In this document: piece by piece, positions 35,447 to 42,579 of the stretch
Numbering within the stretch: position 1 is the first letter of the stretch
Layout of the letters: each line of letters begins with the position of its first letter
Source: Crocinitomicaceae bacterium
Lineage (GTDB): Bacteria; Bacteroidota; Bacteroidia; Flavobacteriales_G; Salibacteraceae
DNA: 64,000 nt
Assembly (NCBI GenBank): GCA_002713215.1
Contig: PAVO01000019.1
Coordinates: 558,001 to 622,000 of the forward strand
Reading direction: 5' to 3'
Notes under the pieces: generated by a model
Told to the model about the DNA's origin: nothing
The model's database searches: none
The model's input: the letters and a program-made list of their open reading frames with translations, nothing else
Position numbers and translations under genes: made by a program

Positions 35447-36184
35447 CTACGACCTACCCATATCTTTTTTAAACCTAAAGACTATTATGAAATAGAGTAT
35501 GGCCAAAACTGTTGCACTTATGTATTCATCACTTCCCTGAAAAAATGCATTCTCATTTTGAACTTCAATAGCGGAACCAAAAAAGTTATTCCCAAAGTGT
35601 AACCCTAGTGGCAACTAGATAGTCCGAAATGCAAAATACAGAATGGTTAGAAATGCTCCAGCGAAGAATAATCCAGGACCGGATACTAAGAGATTCATTT
35701 CAGGATTAAGGGCATGAACTGCCATAAACAAAACCCCTATTATTATTGAGAGATGCATTGGAGATAAAAATCGATGGCAATAATTGAGAAACATGCCCCT
35801 AAACCATAATTCTTCCCAGGCTACAATCACCAAGGTGATTAGAATGGCAGAAATGGATAGGTTGACATTAAATTGTCCGTTGTATTCCTCATTTCCGGCA
35901 ATTACAGAAAGCAACTCGGGAAATAATCCTATTGCCGTTCCTCCAAACATTCCTACAAACAGGTAACCTATTTTTCTTAATCTCCAATATTCAAGGAATT
36001 CAGTTTTGAGTTTAAAAATGGAGATACCAATTAAATTGACAATTGCAAGTAGAACCAGAACCACAACCGATGAATTGATCCAGGTGGGGAGTGGCAGTTT
36101 CTTAGTGCTAATTAAAATAAATAATCCAACAAATACATGTAGGATTATTACCAGATAAGCTATGATGGGTTGCCTTATTTTCAT
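35447..36184 (-). pseudogene. CPBP intramembrane protease, interrupted by in-frame TAG
   Basis: The frame from 36184 encodes a CPBP (CAAX protease/bacteriocin-processing) membrane protease: several hydrophobic helices, the catalytic EEXXXR motif as WEELWFRGMFLN (about 125) and the second-motif His in MAVHALNPEMN. It stops at TAG 35615-35617 (codon 190). Beyond that stop the same frame continues for 55 codons with the missing third motif, LPLGLHFGNNFFG, and a final membrane helix ATVLAILYFIIVFRF, ending at TAG 35447-35449. Relatives read 'R(T)xS(L/I)WLPxGLHxxxN', so the amber most simply replaces Trp (TGG to TAG). Without readthrough the product lacks the conserved His/Asn motif needed for activity. 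Confidence 0.82.
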
Positions 36185-36227
36185 TTAGTTGCTCTTGCTT
36201 AAGAGTTAAAGCCTAAGGGCTAAAAAT

Positions 36228-36263
36228 AAAAAAGGTTGCTCAAAACAGAAGAGCAACCTTTTT
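36228..36263. terminator. Bidirectional hairpin terminator
   Basis: AAAAAAGGTTGCTC pairs with GAGCAACCTTTTT around a 9-base loop. It lies between the upstream end of the CPBP gene and the small secreted-protein gene at 36483, and is best placed to end the latter. A 24-codon fragment (36290-36364, bottom strand) and no other gene lie in 36185-36482. Confidence 0.75.
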
Positions 36264-36482
36264 GAAGGTTAAGAAGAAAAGTCATAAGTTCAACCACAAG
36301 GTAGGTCTAAGTGATTTTCATACCTAACGGTACCGCCTGGAACCGAACTAATACCAAGAGTAACTTAAAATTATCATTATGTATGATTTTAATATAAAAA
36401 TAGCTACTCCAACATTACAATGAGGTAGTCATTTTTACAAGTTAAAGGTATCACTAGTCGGTTAATTCGATTTTCTATCCAC

Positions 36483-37046
36483 CTATAATGTATAACGATT
36501 CTCAATTATAAAATTTCTCCCATCTGAAGTACCAAGAAATGTAGCGTTAGAACCGCTACAGCCTGCACCTGCTGGACTGTTTTCATAATGGCTTGATTCG
36601 TTTTCAACTGCAGTTCTTAAGCCATAACTACTAAATGTAGCGGTTGCTCCACTGCCATTTGATCGAACAGTGATAATAATATCAAACCAATCTGCAAATT
36701 CACCTACAGGGTGTGGAACATTAATACAACCATTAGAACCTGGAGCAATAGTGACGCACAAATAACCTGGAGCCGGAGCCGGACAGTTTGCCAGTTCTGT
36801 TTCTTTTCCAGCCGTAGGAGTGTAAGAAATACAAATGGTTTTTTCACAGTTATCATACAACAGGCTGTTCTCAAAACAAAATTCTGTCGACGCTGAAAAA
36901 GGTGGGCATGGCGGATTGCCTTGAGTCCCTTCTTGAGCAAAGATTTCTGTACCGAAGAAAAAAAGTAAAAGGAAGAACATTACTCCCTTAAATAACGATT
37001 GCCCTATAAAGGGAATTCGAATTACGTTTGAAATTGAATTTTTCAT
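36483..37046 (-). CDS. Small secreted cysteine-containing protein A, LytTR-controlled
   Basis: A 187-residue exported protein with a signal to about residue 38 (FFLLLFFFGTEIFAQ). The mature part has nine cysteines and alternates short strands: TICISYTPTAGKETELANC, LCVTIAPGSNGCINVP, DWFDIIITVRSNGSG. This layout (C-x3-4-I-strand, NC, a proline-rich turn, then an IIxxV strand) is shared loosely with protein B at 37370, so the two look like distant paralogues with an Ig-like or beta-sandwich fold. There is no sorting domain or enzyme motif. A LytTR-type operator lies 113-142 bp upstream, and a leader segment shared with gene B lies closer to the start. Function unknown; surface or extracellular location inferred. 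Confidence 0.65.
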   Translation of the reverse strand: MKNSISNVIRIPFIGQSLFKGVMFFLLLFFFGTEIFAQEGTQGNPPCPPFSASTEFCFENSLLYDNCEKTICISYTPTAGKETELANCPAPAPGYLCVTIAPGSNGCINVPHPVGEFADWFDIIITVRSNGSGATATFSSYGLRTAVENESSHYENSPAGAGCSGSNATFLGTSDGRNFIIENRYTL

Positions 37047-37066
37047 ATTACTATATTTTAATAATT

Positions 37067-37094
37067 ACCTACTCTCTTATAGCTTTTCGGCTTC
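37067..37094 (-). repeat. Conserved leader segment, copy in front of gene A
   Basis: The bottom strand reads CCGAAAAGCTA-tAAg-AGAGTAGGT, nearly the same as 37811-37837 before gene B, and at the same short distance from the start codon. Conserved position suggests a promoter core or leader RNA signal. It is not a TAnnTTTG box. Confidence 0.6.
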
Positions 37095-37158
37095 TGCTTT
37101 CCAGCGGTAAAGGACTATTAAAAGTAGCAGAGGTCGACGTTAGAATTCTCTTAAATTG

Positions 37159-37188
37159 GTCAACGTTTGCAGATTTTCGCTTAACGTG
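37159..37188 (-). promoter_or_regulatory. Paired LytTR-type operator upstream of gene A
   Basis: On the bottom strand two direct repeats, CACGTTAAG and AACGTTGAC, are separated by 12 bp. LytTR regulators bind pairs of [TA][AC][CA]GTTN[AG][TG] repeats spaced 12-13 bp, so the layout fits. The same 30-bp arrangement occurs at 37902-37931 and 41851-41880. Confidence 0.75.
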
Positions 37189-37303
37189 GAATCGGAGATT
37201 TTTGGAATCAATTGAGTGGAGAATATGGTTATAAAAATGGATGCATCAAATGCATTGATTTATTTTAACTGAACTAGTTTGTGCTACCCTAACTTATAGC
37301 ATC

Positions 37304-37335
37304 AAAAAAGGCTGTTCTATTAAATAGAACAGCCT
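37304..37335 (-). terminator. Terminator of secreted protein B
   Basis: AGGCTGTTCTATT and AATAGAACAGCCT form a perfect 13-bp stem with a single-base loop. On the bottom strand it is followed by five or more Ts. Confidence 0.9.
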
Positions 37336-37369
37336 GGACCGGTTAAATTCTTACTAATTGTTGGTCCGT

Positions 37370-37792
37370 CTAATTAATTACCAGTGTGCCGTTACAAGGG
37401 TCGTAAATCATTGAAAAAGACGTGGCACAACATGGTGGGCCCACGGCGGGCCAGGACAAAACACCTGACATAGTACCCGGACCACCTTGTAGGCATAATG
37501 GCACACAATTTAATGCGTTAAGTGTAAGCGGAATAAAAAGGCACGAACCAGCAGGAGAAAGTTCAACCTCGTAAATTATTTCGCTATTCGGTGTACTCCA
37601 GGATTGCACAGAATTAGCTGGCAAGTGTAAGGAATGTCCAGTAGCCGTTGAGCCACAATTTGCTGGGTCGTCAAACGTGAAATTCACGGAGATATCAGTA
37701 CAGGAATTATTAGTTATGAGAATACTAGACTGAGCATGAATGCCTAAGGCCAGTACTCCGGCAAACAGGATAACTAAAGATATTTTTTTCAT
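37370..37792 (-). CDS. Small secreted cysteine-containing protein B, LytTR-controlled
   Basis: A 140-residue exported protein with a signal at residues 1-20 (AGVLALGIHAQ). The mature part reads NSCTDISVNFTFDDPANC, SLHLPANSVQSWSTP, IIYEVELSPAGSC and ends with cysteine-rich turns (NCVPLC, GPPCCATSF, DPCNGTLVIN). It contains nine cysteines in about 120 residues. The order of a Cys-led strand, an NC turn, a proline-rich turn and an IIYxV strand parallels protein A. No catalytic or sorting motif is seen. The gene lies directly downstream of the LytTR response regulator (stop to start about 140 bp) with an operator that abuts the regulator's stop codon. Its own terminator is strong, so it is an independent transcription unit. 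Confidence 0.68.
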   Translation of the reverse strand: MKKISLVILFAGVLALGIHAQSSILITNNSCTDISVNFTFDDPANCGSTATGHSLHLPANSVQSWSTPNSEIIYEVELSPAGSCLFIPLTLNALNCVPLCLQGGPGTMSGVLSWPAVGPPCCATSFSMIYDPCNGTLVIN

Positions 37793-37810
37793 ATTGTTTT
37801 TTTTAAGATC

Positions 37811-37837
37811 ACCTACTCTATTGTAGCTTTTCGGTTT
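37811..37837 (-). repeat. Conserved leader segment, copy in front of gene B
   Basis: The bottom strand reads CCGAAAAGCTA-cAAt-AGAGTAGGT, matching the copy at 37067-37094. It lies about 20-45 bp before the ATG of gene B. Confidence 0.6.
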
Positions 37838-37901
37838 CCGCTTTGGGTAGTAAAAAACCGAAAAAAAAGCGGTAAAATGGGTGGTACACTTTCATTTGAA
37901 A

Positions 37902-37931
37902 GTCAACGTACATGGATTTTCGCTTAACGTT
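37902..37931 (-). promoter_or_regulatory. Paired LytTR-type operator upstream of gene B
   Basis: The bottom strand has AACGTTAAG, a 12-bp spacer, then TACGTTGAC. The first half fits the LytTR consensus at every position, the second at eight of nine. It sits 2 bp beyond the stop of the LytTR regulator gene. Confidence 0.78.
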
Positions 37932-37933
37932 GG

Positions 37934-38689
37934 TTAATGGACAAAGCGATTTCGAATTGCCTCATTGAATTTGTGCCTTCTTCTATGGGCAACCTCCAAT
38001 TGTCGGTGATCGGTGAGCAATACGTGTCCTGAGTGGTTATCATATCCCGAGATGTGATTTAGGTTAATCATATGCGAACGGTGAATACGAAAAAAGGAGT
38101 TTTTAGAAAAAAGATCGTCGTAGTATTTCAGTGGTTTGGTGCACAAATATTGCCTTCCATCAAGCATGTAAAAAAGTGCGTAGTTACCGGGCTTGGATTC
38201 TATACTAACAATTTTATCCAATGACAGGGTTCGAAACCCGGTTTTAGAACTGATAATAATTTTGTCAAAGATCACTCGACCACGATCCAATTCCTGAAAG
38301 TGCTCGATCCGATTATCTTCTGTACCGAGAAATTCCTGCACTCGTTCTATTGATCGATTAAGCTCCTTTTCACTAATCGGTTTCAATAAGTAGTCAAGTG
38401 CCGAGTATTTAAACGCCTTAATGGCATATTGGTCATATCCAGTAATAAAAATGACCTTAAATGCATTGTGTTCAAACGTTTTAAGGATTTCAAATCCGTT
38501 TAGCTCCGGCATTTCAATATCGAGCAATACCAGTTCAGGTTTTAGTTCATTGATCAAATGGACACCTTCAATCGCAGATGAGGTACTTCCGACGACCGTA
38601 ATACCTTCTTTGTTCTGAAGCATCATTTCCAATACGTCAATACAGTCTGGTTCATCGTCTATTAATATGACACGAATGGAATGACTCAT
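37934..38689 (-). CDS. LytTR-family response regulator
   Basis: A 251-residue two-component regulator. The receiver domain spans residues 5-120, with the acidic pair IDDEPD near 10, phospho-acceptor Asp in LVLLDIEMPE (about 57), Thr-equivalent IFITGYDQYA and Lys in YLLKPISEKEL. The LytTR DNA-binding domain (about 145-250) contains IISSKTGFRTLSLDKIVSIE, YYDDLFSKNSFFRIHRSHMI and the closing VAHRRRHKFNEAI. Its stop is followed 2 bp later by a LytTR-type operator. The start overlaps the sensor kinase stop by 4 bp (ATGA), so both are one operon. It most likely controls the two secreted-protein genes beside it. Confidence 0.95.
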   Translation of the reverse strand: MSHSIRVILIDDEPDCIDVLEMMLQNKEGITVVGSTSSAIEGVHLINELKPELVLLDIEMPELNGFEILKTFEHNAFKVIFITGYDQYAIKAFKYSALDYLLKPISEKELNRSIERVQEFLGTEDNRIEHFQELDRGRVIFDKIIISSKTGFRTLSLDKIVSIESKPGNYALFYMLDGRQYLCTKPLKYYDDLFSKNSFFRIHRSHMINLNHISGYDNHSGHVLLTDHRQLEVAHRRRHKFNEAIRNRFVH

Positions 38690-41493
38690 AGAATTGGCAA
38701 TATTAATTTTATAACAGTTCCTGTACCAGTTAGTATGTTTAACGGTGATATTTCCATTTTAGTTGATGGATACTTTTCACTCAAAATGCTAATTCTTCTT
38801 GACAGGATGTCCAGTCCGAATGAATTTTTTGATCGATTTGCAATTGGCTTATCCAAAGGTTTTATTCCCTTTCCATCGTCCGCTATTTCCACCTTTACGT
38901 ATTCCTTGTTATATATATCGAAACGTATGGAAATGGTTACCGTTGCCTTTTCAAATGCATGTTTTATGGCATTCTCACAGATAGGTTGAATCATCATTGG
39001 TGGAATCTCTATCTCTGTATCCAACTGTTTCTCAATCATCAGATCATAATTGAATCGATCTTTAAACCGCTGTTGCTCTATCGTCATATAATTGTTGATG
39101 AATTCGACTTCATCTTCCAGGCAAATGGATTCTGCGCGGGAATATTCCAGGCTTGAACGCAACAACACCGCAAGGTTTCCAACAATTTCATTTGCTGTGG
39201 CTTTGTCCTCATGTAGTAACGATTTTTGGACGGAGCTTAGGGTGTTAAAAGCGAAATGGGGATTCATTTGTCCTCTAAGCAATGCCAATTCAGTGTGATC
39301 CAATTTGCTTTTCATTTCTTGTGCAACGCGTCTTTCCTTATTTCTTGTATGCCGGTAGTTGGAGAGTTTTTTTATGGTAAAGTATAATGAAACTGCAATC
39401 AGTCCTAGGAGACTGGCCTGAGCCCACCAGTAGCTATACCAGGTTGGACGAATAGTAAAAGTGGTGGTTTCGGGTTTTGCCCAATTGCCATTTTCCGACC
39501 GTGCCGTTATTGAAAACCTATACTTCCCAGGAGAAAGCTCTGCAAATGAGATTGACCTTTTATTGGTGTTCCTCCATTCTTCAGAGGAGTTATCTTTTTC
39601 GAGCTTGTAACGAAAAAAGGATTGATGAATAGGTTTTTTAAAAGAAATACCCAAATACTTAATGGACAAACTGTTTTGATCATGGTTAAATGTGATTCCT
39701 GAGTTGTAATTCGAACCGTTTTGCTGAATACCGAGAATTGAAACCACCGGGGGTTGGATACTAGCGGAATGGTTGAGCCCGCTACATTCAATCAAGCCTT
39801 TGTCAGATATTGCCCAAATATCTCCTTCCAACTCCGTCAGGCGAATTATGAAGTCAGCACCCAATCCATTTTTGGTCGAAAAGTTGGTGATTTTTATGTC
39901 CCCATTAGTGCTAAAAATATCAGATTCGGTGTGAATTCTGCCAAGTCCTTTATTTGTGGCACACCAAATAGAACCGTCACTTCCAACCAAAATATCATTG
40001 ACCGCACTTGAGACCAGCCCTGATTCCTCGTTAATAAATTTCAGTTGTTGATTTTTGACGCACAGAACGCCTTTATTTGATGTGCCAAATAGCAGGGTAC
40101 TATCCTCGGTTGAGGTAATTTTTCTTACTGTAGTATTTTCAAGCCGATAATCTTCCGTAAGATTCGTGACGATTGTTTTGTCATAGAATTGATAAAGGCT
40201 ATCATACGTGCTGCAATAGAAGAGTTTATTATTAAGTACATGTAAACTAATAATTTTGGTTGGGAGGTACTTAAGAAGATAGGGTTCTTCCATGTAGTTT
40301 ATATGGACTACTGCCAAGTAATGTCCTTGACCTCGTGCAATTGCCTCATTGTTACCATAATTTTCAAGTTGTACATAATGTCCCAAGGAGGGTATTAATT
40401 CCACAGTAAGTTTTTGTTTGCCGGAAATTTTAATTCCATGTGCTCCAAATACATACTCGTCGAATTTTTGAAGGGTTTCAACTTCGAGCGGGAACGTTCC
40501 AAGATCTATTTTTTCTCCTGAAAGTGGGTTAAAGCAGATGATTTTACCTTCCCTTGATCCGATCAATATAGACCCGTTATAACCTGCAACGGATTCTCCC
40601 TGGTCTCCTGAATCAAGAAATTTATCAATGGGATAAAACCTAAAACTCAATGAAGGGATTTTAATAATTCCCCTGTTAAGTGTAGATACCCAATAATTAC
40701 CATCTCGGTCTTTGGTGAAACTGGTTGCAGCTTCAATGGAGAAATTCAAGGTATCAGTAGGACTCTTTATTGAAATTCCATTTTTGGTCAGATACAACCG
40801 TTCGTTTGTGTGAATTTCTTCAAAAAGGTGATCTTTACTTGATTTTCCTATTTTGCTTCCCGCACTTTTCTTAAGAACCAGATTCAAATGCGCCGTTTTT
40901 TCGTTTAGTTCAGATACAGCCACGTAGAGATTGTCGTATTCATAGACTCCTTCCCTTGGAATTCTCGATTTTTTTACCGAAGAGTCTTTGGAGTCGATCC
41001 GCAACACTATTGGGCTTGAGTCTTTAGTCGAAATTGGGGAAACATAGAGGTATTGTTTATTATCCTCGAAGCCTACACAGTAATACCATCTTGAAGGCAC
41101 AACATGTGGCTTTAATAATTCATTGGCCCAGAAGGGATAAAATTGATCGGTTCGATAATCATAGCAAAATAGACTACCGTTGTAACAACAAAACCATAAA
41201 ACGTGATCTTTATCTTCGTAGACGGAAAATACCGTATTATACGACAGTCCATCTTCGGTAGAGAAGTTTTCAAATTCATAACCATTGTAACGTGATACTC
41301 CGCGGTCTGTACACACCCAAATGAACCCTCTGTGATCCTGATGAATGAAATATGTTTCTGAGCTTGGCAATCCATCGGTTACTGAATAGTGAATAAAGTT
41401 TAGCTGTTCGTAAGTAGCGTAGCTAAGACCAGGTATAAGCGTTAGGCTTAATATTAGAAATAGAAAAGTACTTTTTTGCTTCCTAATGTTCAA
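38686..41493 (-). CDS. Sensor histidine kinase, two-component-propeller / LytS (His_kinase) type
   Basis: A 935-residue membrane sensor starting at TTG (41493). A signal peptide (1-26) is followed by periplasmic propeller repeats (QDHRGFIWVCTDRGVSRYNG, EDKDHVLWFCCYNGSLF, DGNYWVSTLNRGII, DGSIWCATNKGLGRI), then a Y_Y_Y domain (about 600-680, SFAELSPGKYRFSITARSEN). One membrane helix lies near 683-705. The cytoplasmic LytS-type kinase has the phospho-acceptor His in MNPHFAFN (about 742) and ATP-binding motifs MIQPICENAIKHAFE and ADDGKGIKPL. It senses an extracellular or periplasmic signal and phosphorylates the overlapping LytTR regulator. The ligand is unknown. Propellers here are unlike the large SusR-type hybrid sensors, which carry the regulator in the same chain. 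Confidence 0.94.
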   Translation of the reverse strand: MNIRKQKSTFLFLILSLTLIPGLSYATYEQLNFIHYSVTDGLPSSETYFIHQDHRGFIWVCTDRGVSRYNGYEFENFSTEDGLSYNTVFSVYEDKDHVLWFCCYNGSLFCYDYRTDQFYPFWANELLKPHVVPSRWYYCVGFEDNKQYLYVSPISTKDSSPIVLRIDSKDSSVKKSRIPREGVYEYDNLYVAVSELNEKTAHLNLVLKKSAGSKIGKSSKDHLFEEIHTNERLYLTKNGISIKSPTDTLNFSIEAATSFTKDRDGNYWVSTLNRGIIKIPSLSFRFYPIDKFLDSGDQGESVAGYNGSILIGSREGKIICFNPLSGEKIDLGTFPLEVETLQKFDEYVFGAHGIKISGKQKLTVELIPSLGHYVQLENYGNNEAIARGQGHYLAVVHINYMEEPYLLKYLPTKIISLHVLNNKLFYCSTYDSLYQFYDKTIVTNLTEDYRLENTTVRKITSTEDSTLLFGTSNKGVLCVKNQQLKFINEESGLVSSAVNDILVGSDGSIWCATNKGLGRIHTESDIFSTNGDIKITNFSTKNGLGADFIIRLTELEGDIWAISDKGLIECSGLNHSASIQPPVVSILGIQQNGSNYNSGITFNHDQNSLSIKYLGISFKKPIHQSFFRYKLEKDNSSEEWRNTNKRSISFAELSPGKYRFSITARSENGNWAKPETTTFTIRPTWYSYWWAQASLLGLIAVSLYFTIKKLSNYRHTRNKERRVAQEMKSKLDHTELALLRGQMNPHFAFNTLSSVQKSLLHEDKATANEIVGNLAVLLRSSLEYSRAESICLEDEVEFINNYMTIEQQRFKDRFNYDLMIEKQLDTEIEIPPMMIQPICENAIKHAFEKATVTISIRFDIYNKEYVKVEIADDGKGIKPLDKPIANRSKNSFGLDILSRRISILSEKYPSTKMEISPLNILTGTGTVIKLILPIL

Positions 41494-41850
41494 GGGCTTA
41501 GCTTAATCAGTTGCTCAATCATGTACTTTATCGAATTAAAATGGTTTTGCATGCTACTTAAGCTAAACTTGGTAGATGTATATTGCAGTTGACCAGTCAT
41601 TTTACGAATTGCTACTACGGTTAAATCCTTTGAATCATTATAAATGACTAAAATAAGTATCAAAACTCTTCTATGCTTTGGAACATGTCAATAAGGGTTT
41701 ACCCTCATTTTTCGACTGATTGTTTTTTGTTTAGCATGTTACAATCAAAAACTTGTGAATTAAGGTGTTAGTTTATTCATACATATTACAACATGGCTGA
41801 TTGACGATTAAGCTTGAAGCAGGCTATTCTATTGGTTAATAGAATATTAC
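41494..41850. other. Gene-free upstream region of the sensor kinase
   Basis: No open frame of interest on either strand. It must hold the promoter of the sensor operon, but no clean TAnnTTTG box is seen on the bottom strand. At its right end is a hairpin, TATTCTATT-ggtt-AATAGAATA (about 41825-41846). It resembles the terminator stem at 37309-37335 and immediately precedes the third LytTR operator. Confidence 0.4.
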
Positions 41851-41880
41851 AACGTTAAGCGAAGATAATCGAACGTTGGC
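41851..41880 (+). promoter_or_regulatory. Third paired LytTR-type operator, facing a gene-free stretch
   Basis: The top strand has AACGTTAAG (41851-41859), a 12-bp spacer beginning CGAA, then AACGTTGGC (41872-41880). It is the best match to the other two operators and reads in the opposite orientation. No protein-coding gene follows it; the next element downstream is a terminator hairpin at about 42024-42056. Confidence 0.7.
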
Positions 41881-42023
41881 TTATAAAGCGAGGTCAGGTG
41901 CAAGATCTTAGTACTGTTTTACATTTTTTATATGTGTTAAGGTATTTGGGTTTTGCTGCAGAGTTGGTTTTATCCTAAATTTTTATGTGTAAGAAACATG
42001 TCTTCATTTTGAGTATTAAGAAC

Positions 42024-42079
42024 AAAAAAGGTTGCTCAAACTAATGAACAACCTTTTAATAAGTACAAGCGGAGAGACT
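42024..42079. repeat. tRNA-Leu 3'-end plus terminator repeat, copy 1
   Basis: A terminator-like hairpin (AAAAGGTTG...CAACCTTTT) followed by GTAC-A-AGCGGAGAGACT. It is a near copy of the terminator and 3' end of tRNA-Leu at 42308-42361. Beyond it a GCGGAGAGAC / GTCTCGTCTCCGC inverted repeat closes at 42152, forming a long imperfect hairpin instead of a tRNA body. The hairpin can also end transcription coming from the operator at 41851. Confidence 0.65.
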
Positions 42080-42177
42080 TCCCTCCATTCGTTCCTCACT
42101 CGGGATAAACTTTTTAACTGCCGAAAAGAAATGAAGGTACGTCTCGTCTCCGCAACCAGCTTTTTACGATTAGACAC

Positions 42178-42233
42178 AAAAAAAAGACTCTCCAAATAAA
42201 TGAATAGCCTTTCAAAGTACAGGTGGAGAGACT
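42178..42233. repeat. tRNA-Leu 3'-end repeat, copy 2
   Basis: An A run, a diverged hairpin (AGACTCTCC...ATAGCCT), then CAAAGTACAGGTGGAGAGACT, the same 3'-end signature as tRNA-Leu with one change. TGGAGAGAC here pairs perfectly with GTCTCTCCA ending at 42280. The unit is therefore a stem-loop of about 55 bp, not a tRNA. Confidence 0.65.
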
Positions 42234-42307
42234 TGCTTTGGCTTCCTTTGGTCGCTCAGCATAGACTTCTCGTCTCTCCAATTCTAATATTCTGGTTTTT
42301 GGTAAAT

Positions 42308-42361
42308 AAAAAAGGTTGTCCACATAAATGAACAACCTTTCAAAGTACAGGCGGAGAGACT
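42308..42361 (-). terminator. tRNA-Leu terminator, with repeat copy 3
   Basis: On the bottom strand AAAGGTTGT and ACAACCTTT form a stem followed by six Ts, directly after tRNA-Leu. Together with the last 16 bases of the tRNA it is the parent of the two partial copies at 42024 and 42178. Confidence 0.8.
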
Positions 42362-42427
42362 CGAACTCTCACACCTCGCGGCACTAGATCCTAAGTCTAG
42401 CGTGTCTACCAATTCCACCACGCCTGC
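42346..42427 (-). tRNA. tRNA-Leu (anticodon TAG)
   Basis: An 82-nt class II tRNA. The acceptor GCAGGCG pairs with CGCCTGT, the discriminator is A, and the CCA end is not encoded. The D region is TGGTGGAATTGGTAGACACG. The anticodon stem is CTAGA/TCTAG with TAG in the loop CTTAGGA. A variable arm is present, and the T arm is GAGAG-TTCGAGT-CTCTC. Confidence 0.94.
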
Positions 42428-42467
42428 ATTATGTTCCAATCGGAATATGCTTCCTTAATTGGGGCGG

Positions 42468-42475
42468 CAAATATA
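42468..42475 (-). promoter_or_regulatory. -7 promoter box for tRNA-Leu
   Basis: The bottom strand reads TATATTTG, matching TAnnTTTG, about 40 bp before the tRNA 5' end. A -33 TTTG is not evident. Confidence 0.5.
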
Positions 42476-42553
42476 TATTTAACTTCCGTCTTGGTGGTAA
42501 TAAATTGTAGAAAAGTTACCTAAAAAAATCAAGGAATTGCTATTGACTTAAAT

Positions 42554-42561
42554 TACATTTG
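42554..42561 (+). promoter_or_regulatory. -7 promoter box for flavin reductase-like gene
   Basis: TACATTTG matches TAnnTTTG. It overlaps the in-frame TTG at 42559, so translation should use the ATG at 42580. Confidence 0.5.
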
Positions 42562-42579
42562 ATCGCCCAAAAAAGATCT

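Noticed and set aside
36290-36364. A 24-codon bottom-strand stretch (VTLGISSVPGGTVRY...) downstream of secreted gene A
   Set aside because: It reads like a protein end but has no start, is bounded by a stop on the upstream side, and is too short to assign. It may be a remnant of a third secreted-protein gene, but the evidence is insufficient.
42024-42361. CRISPR array near tRNA-Leu because of three spaced repeats
   Set aside because: Repeats are about 55 bp, imperfect, derived from the tRNA terminator and 3' end, and the intervals (about 100 and 75 bp) are unequal with no cas genes.
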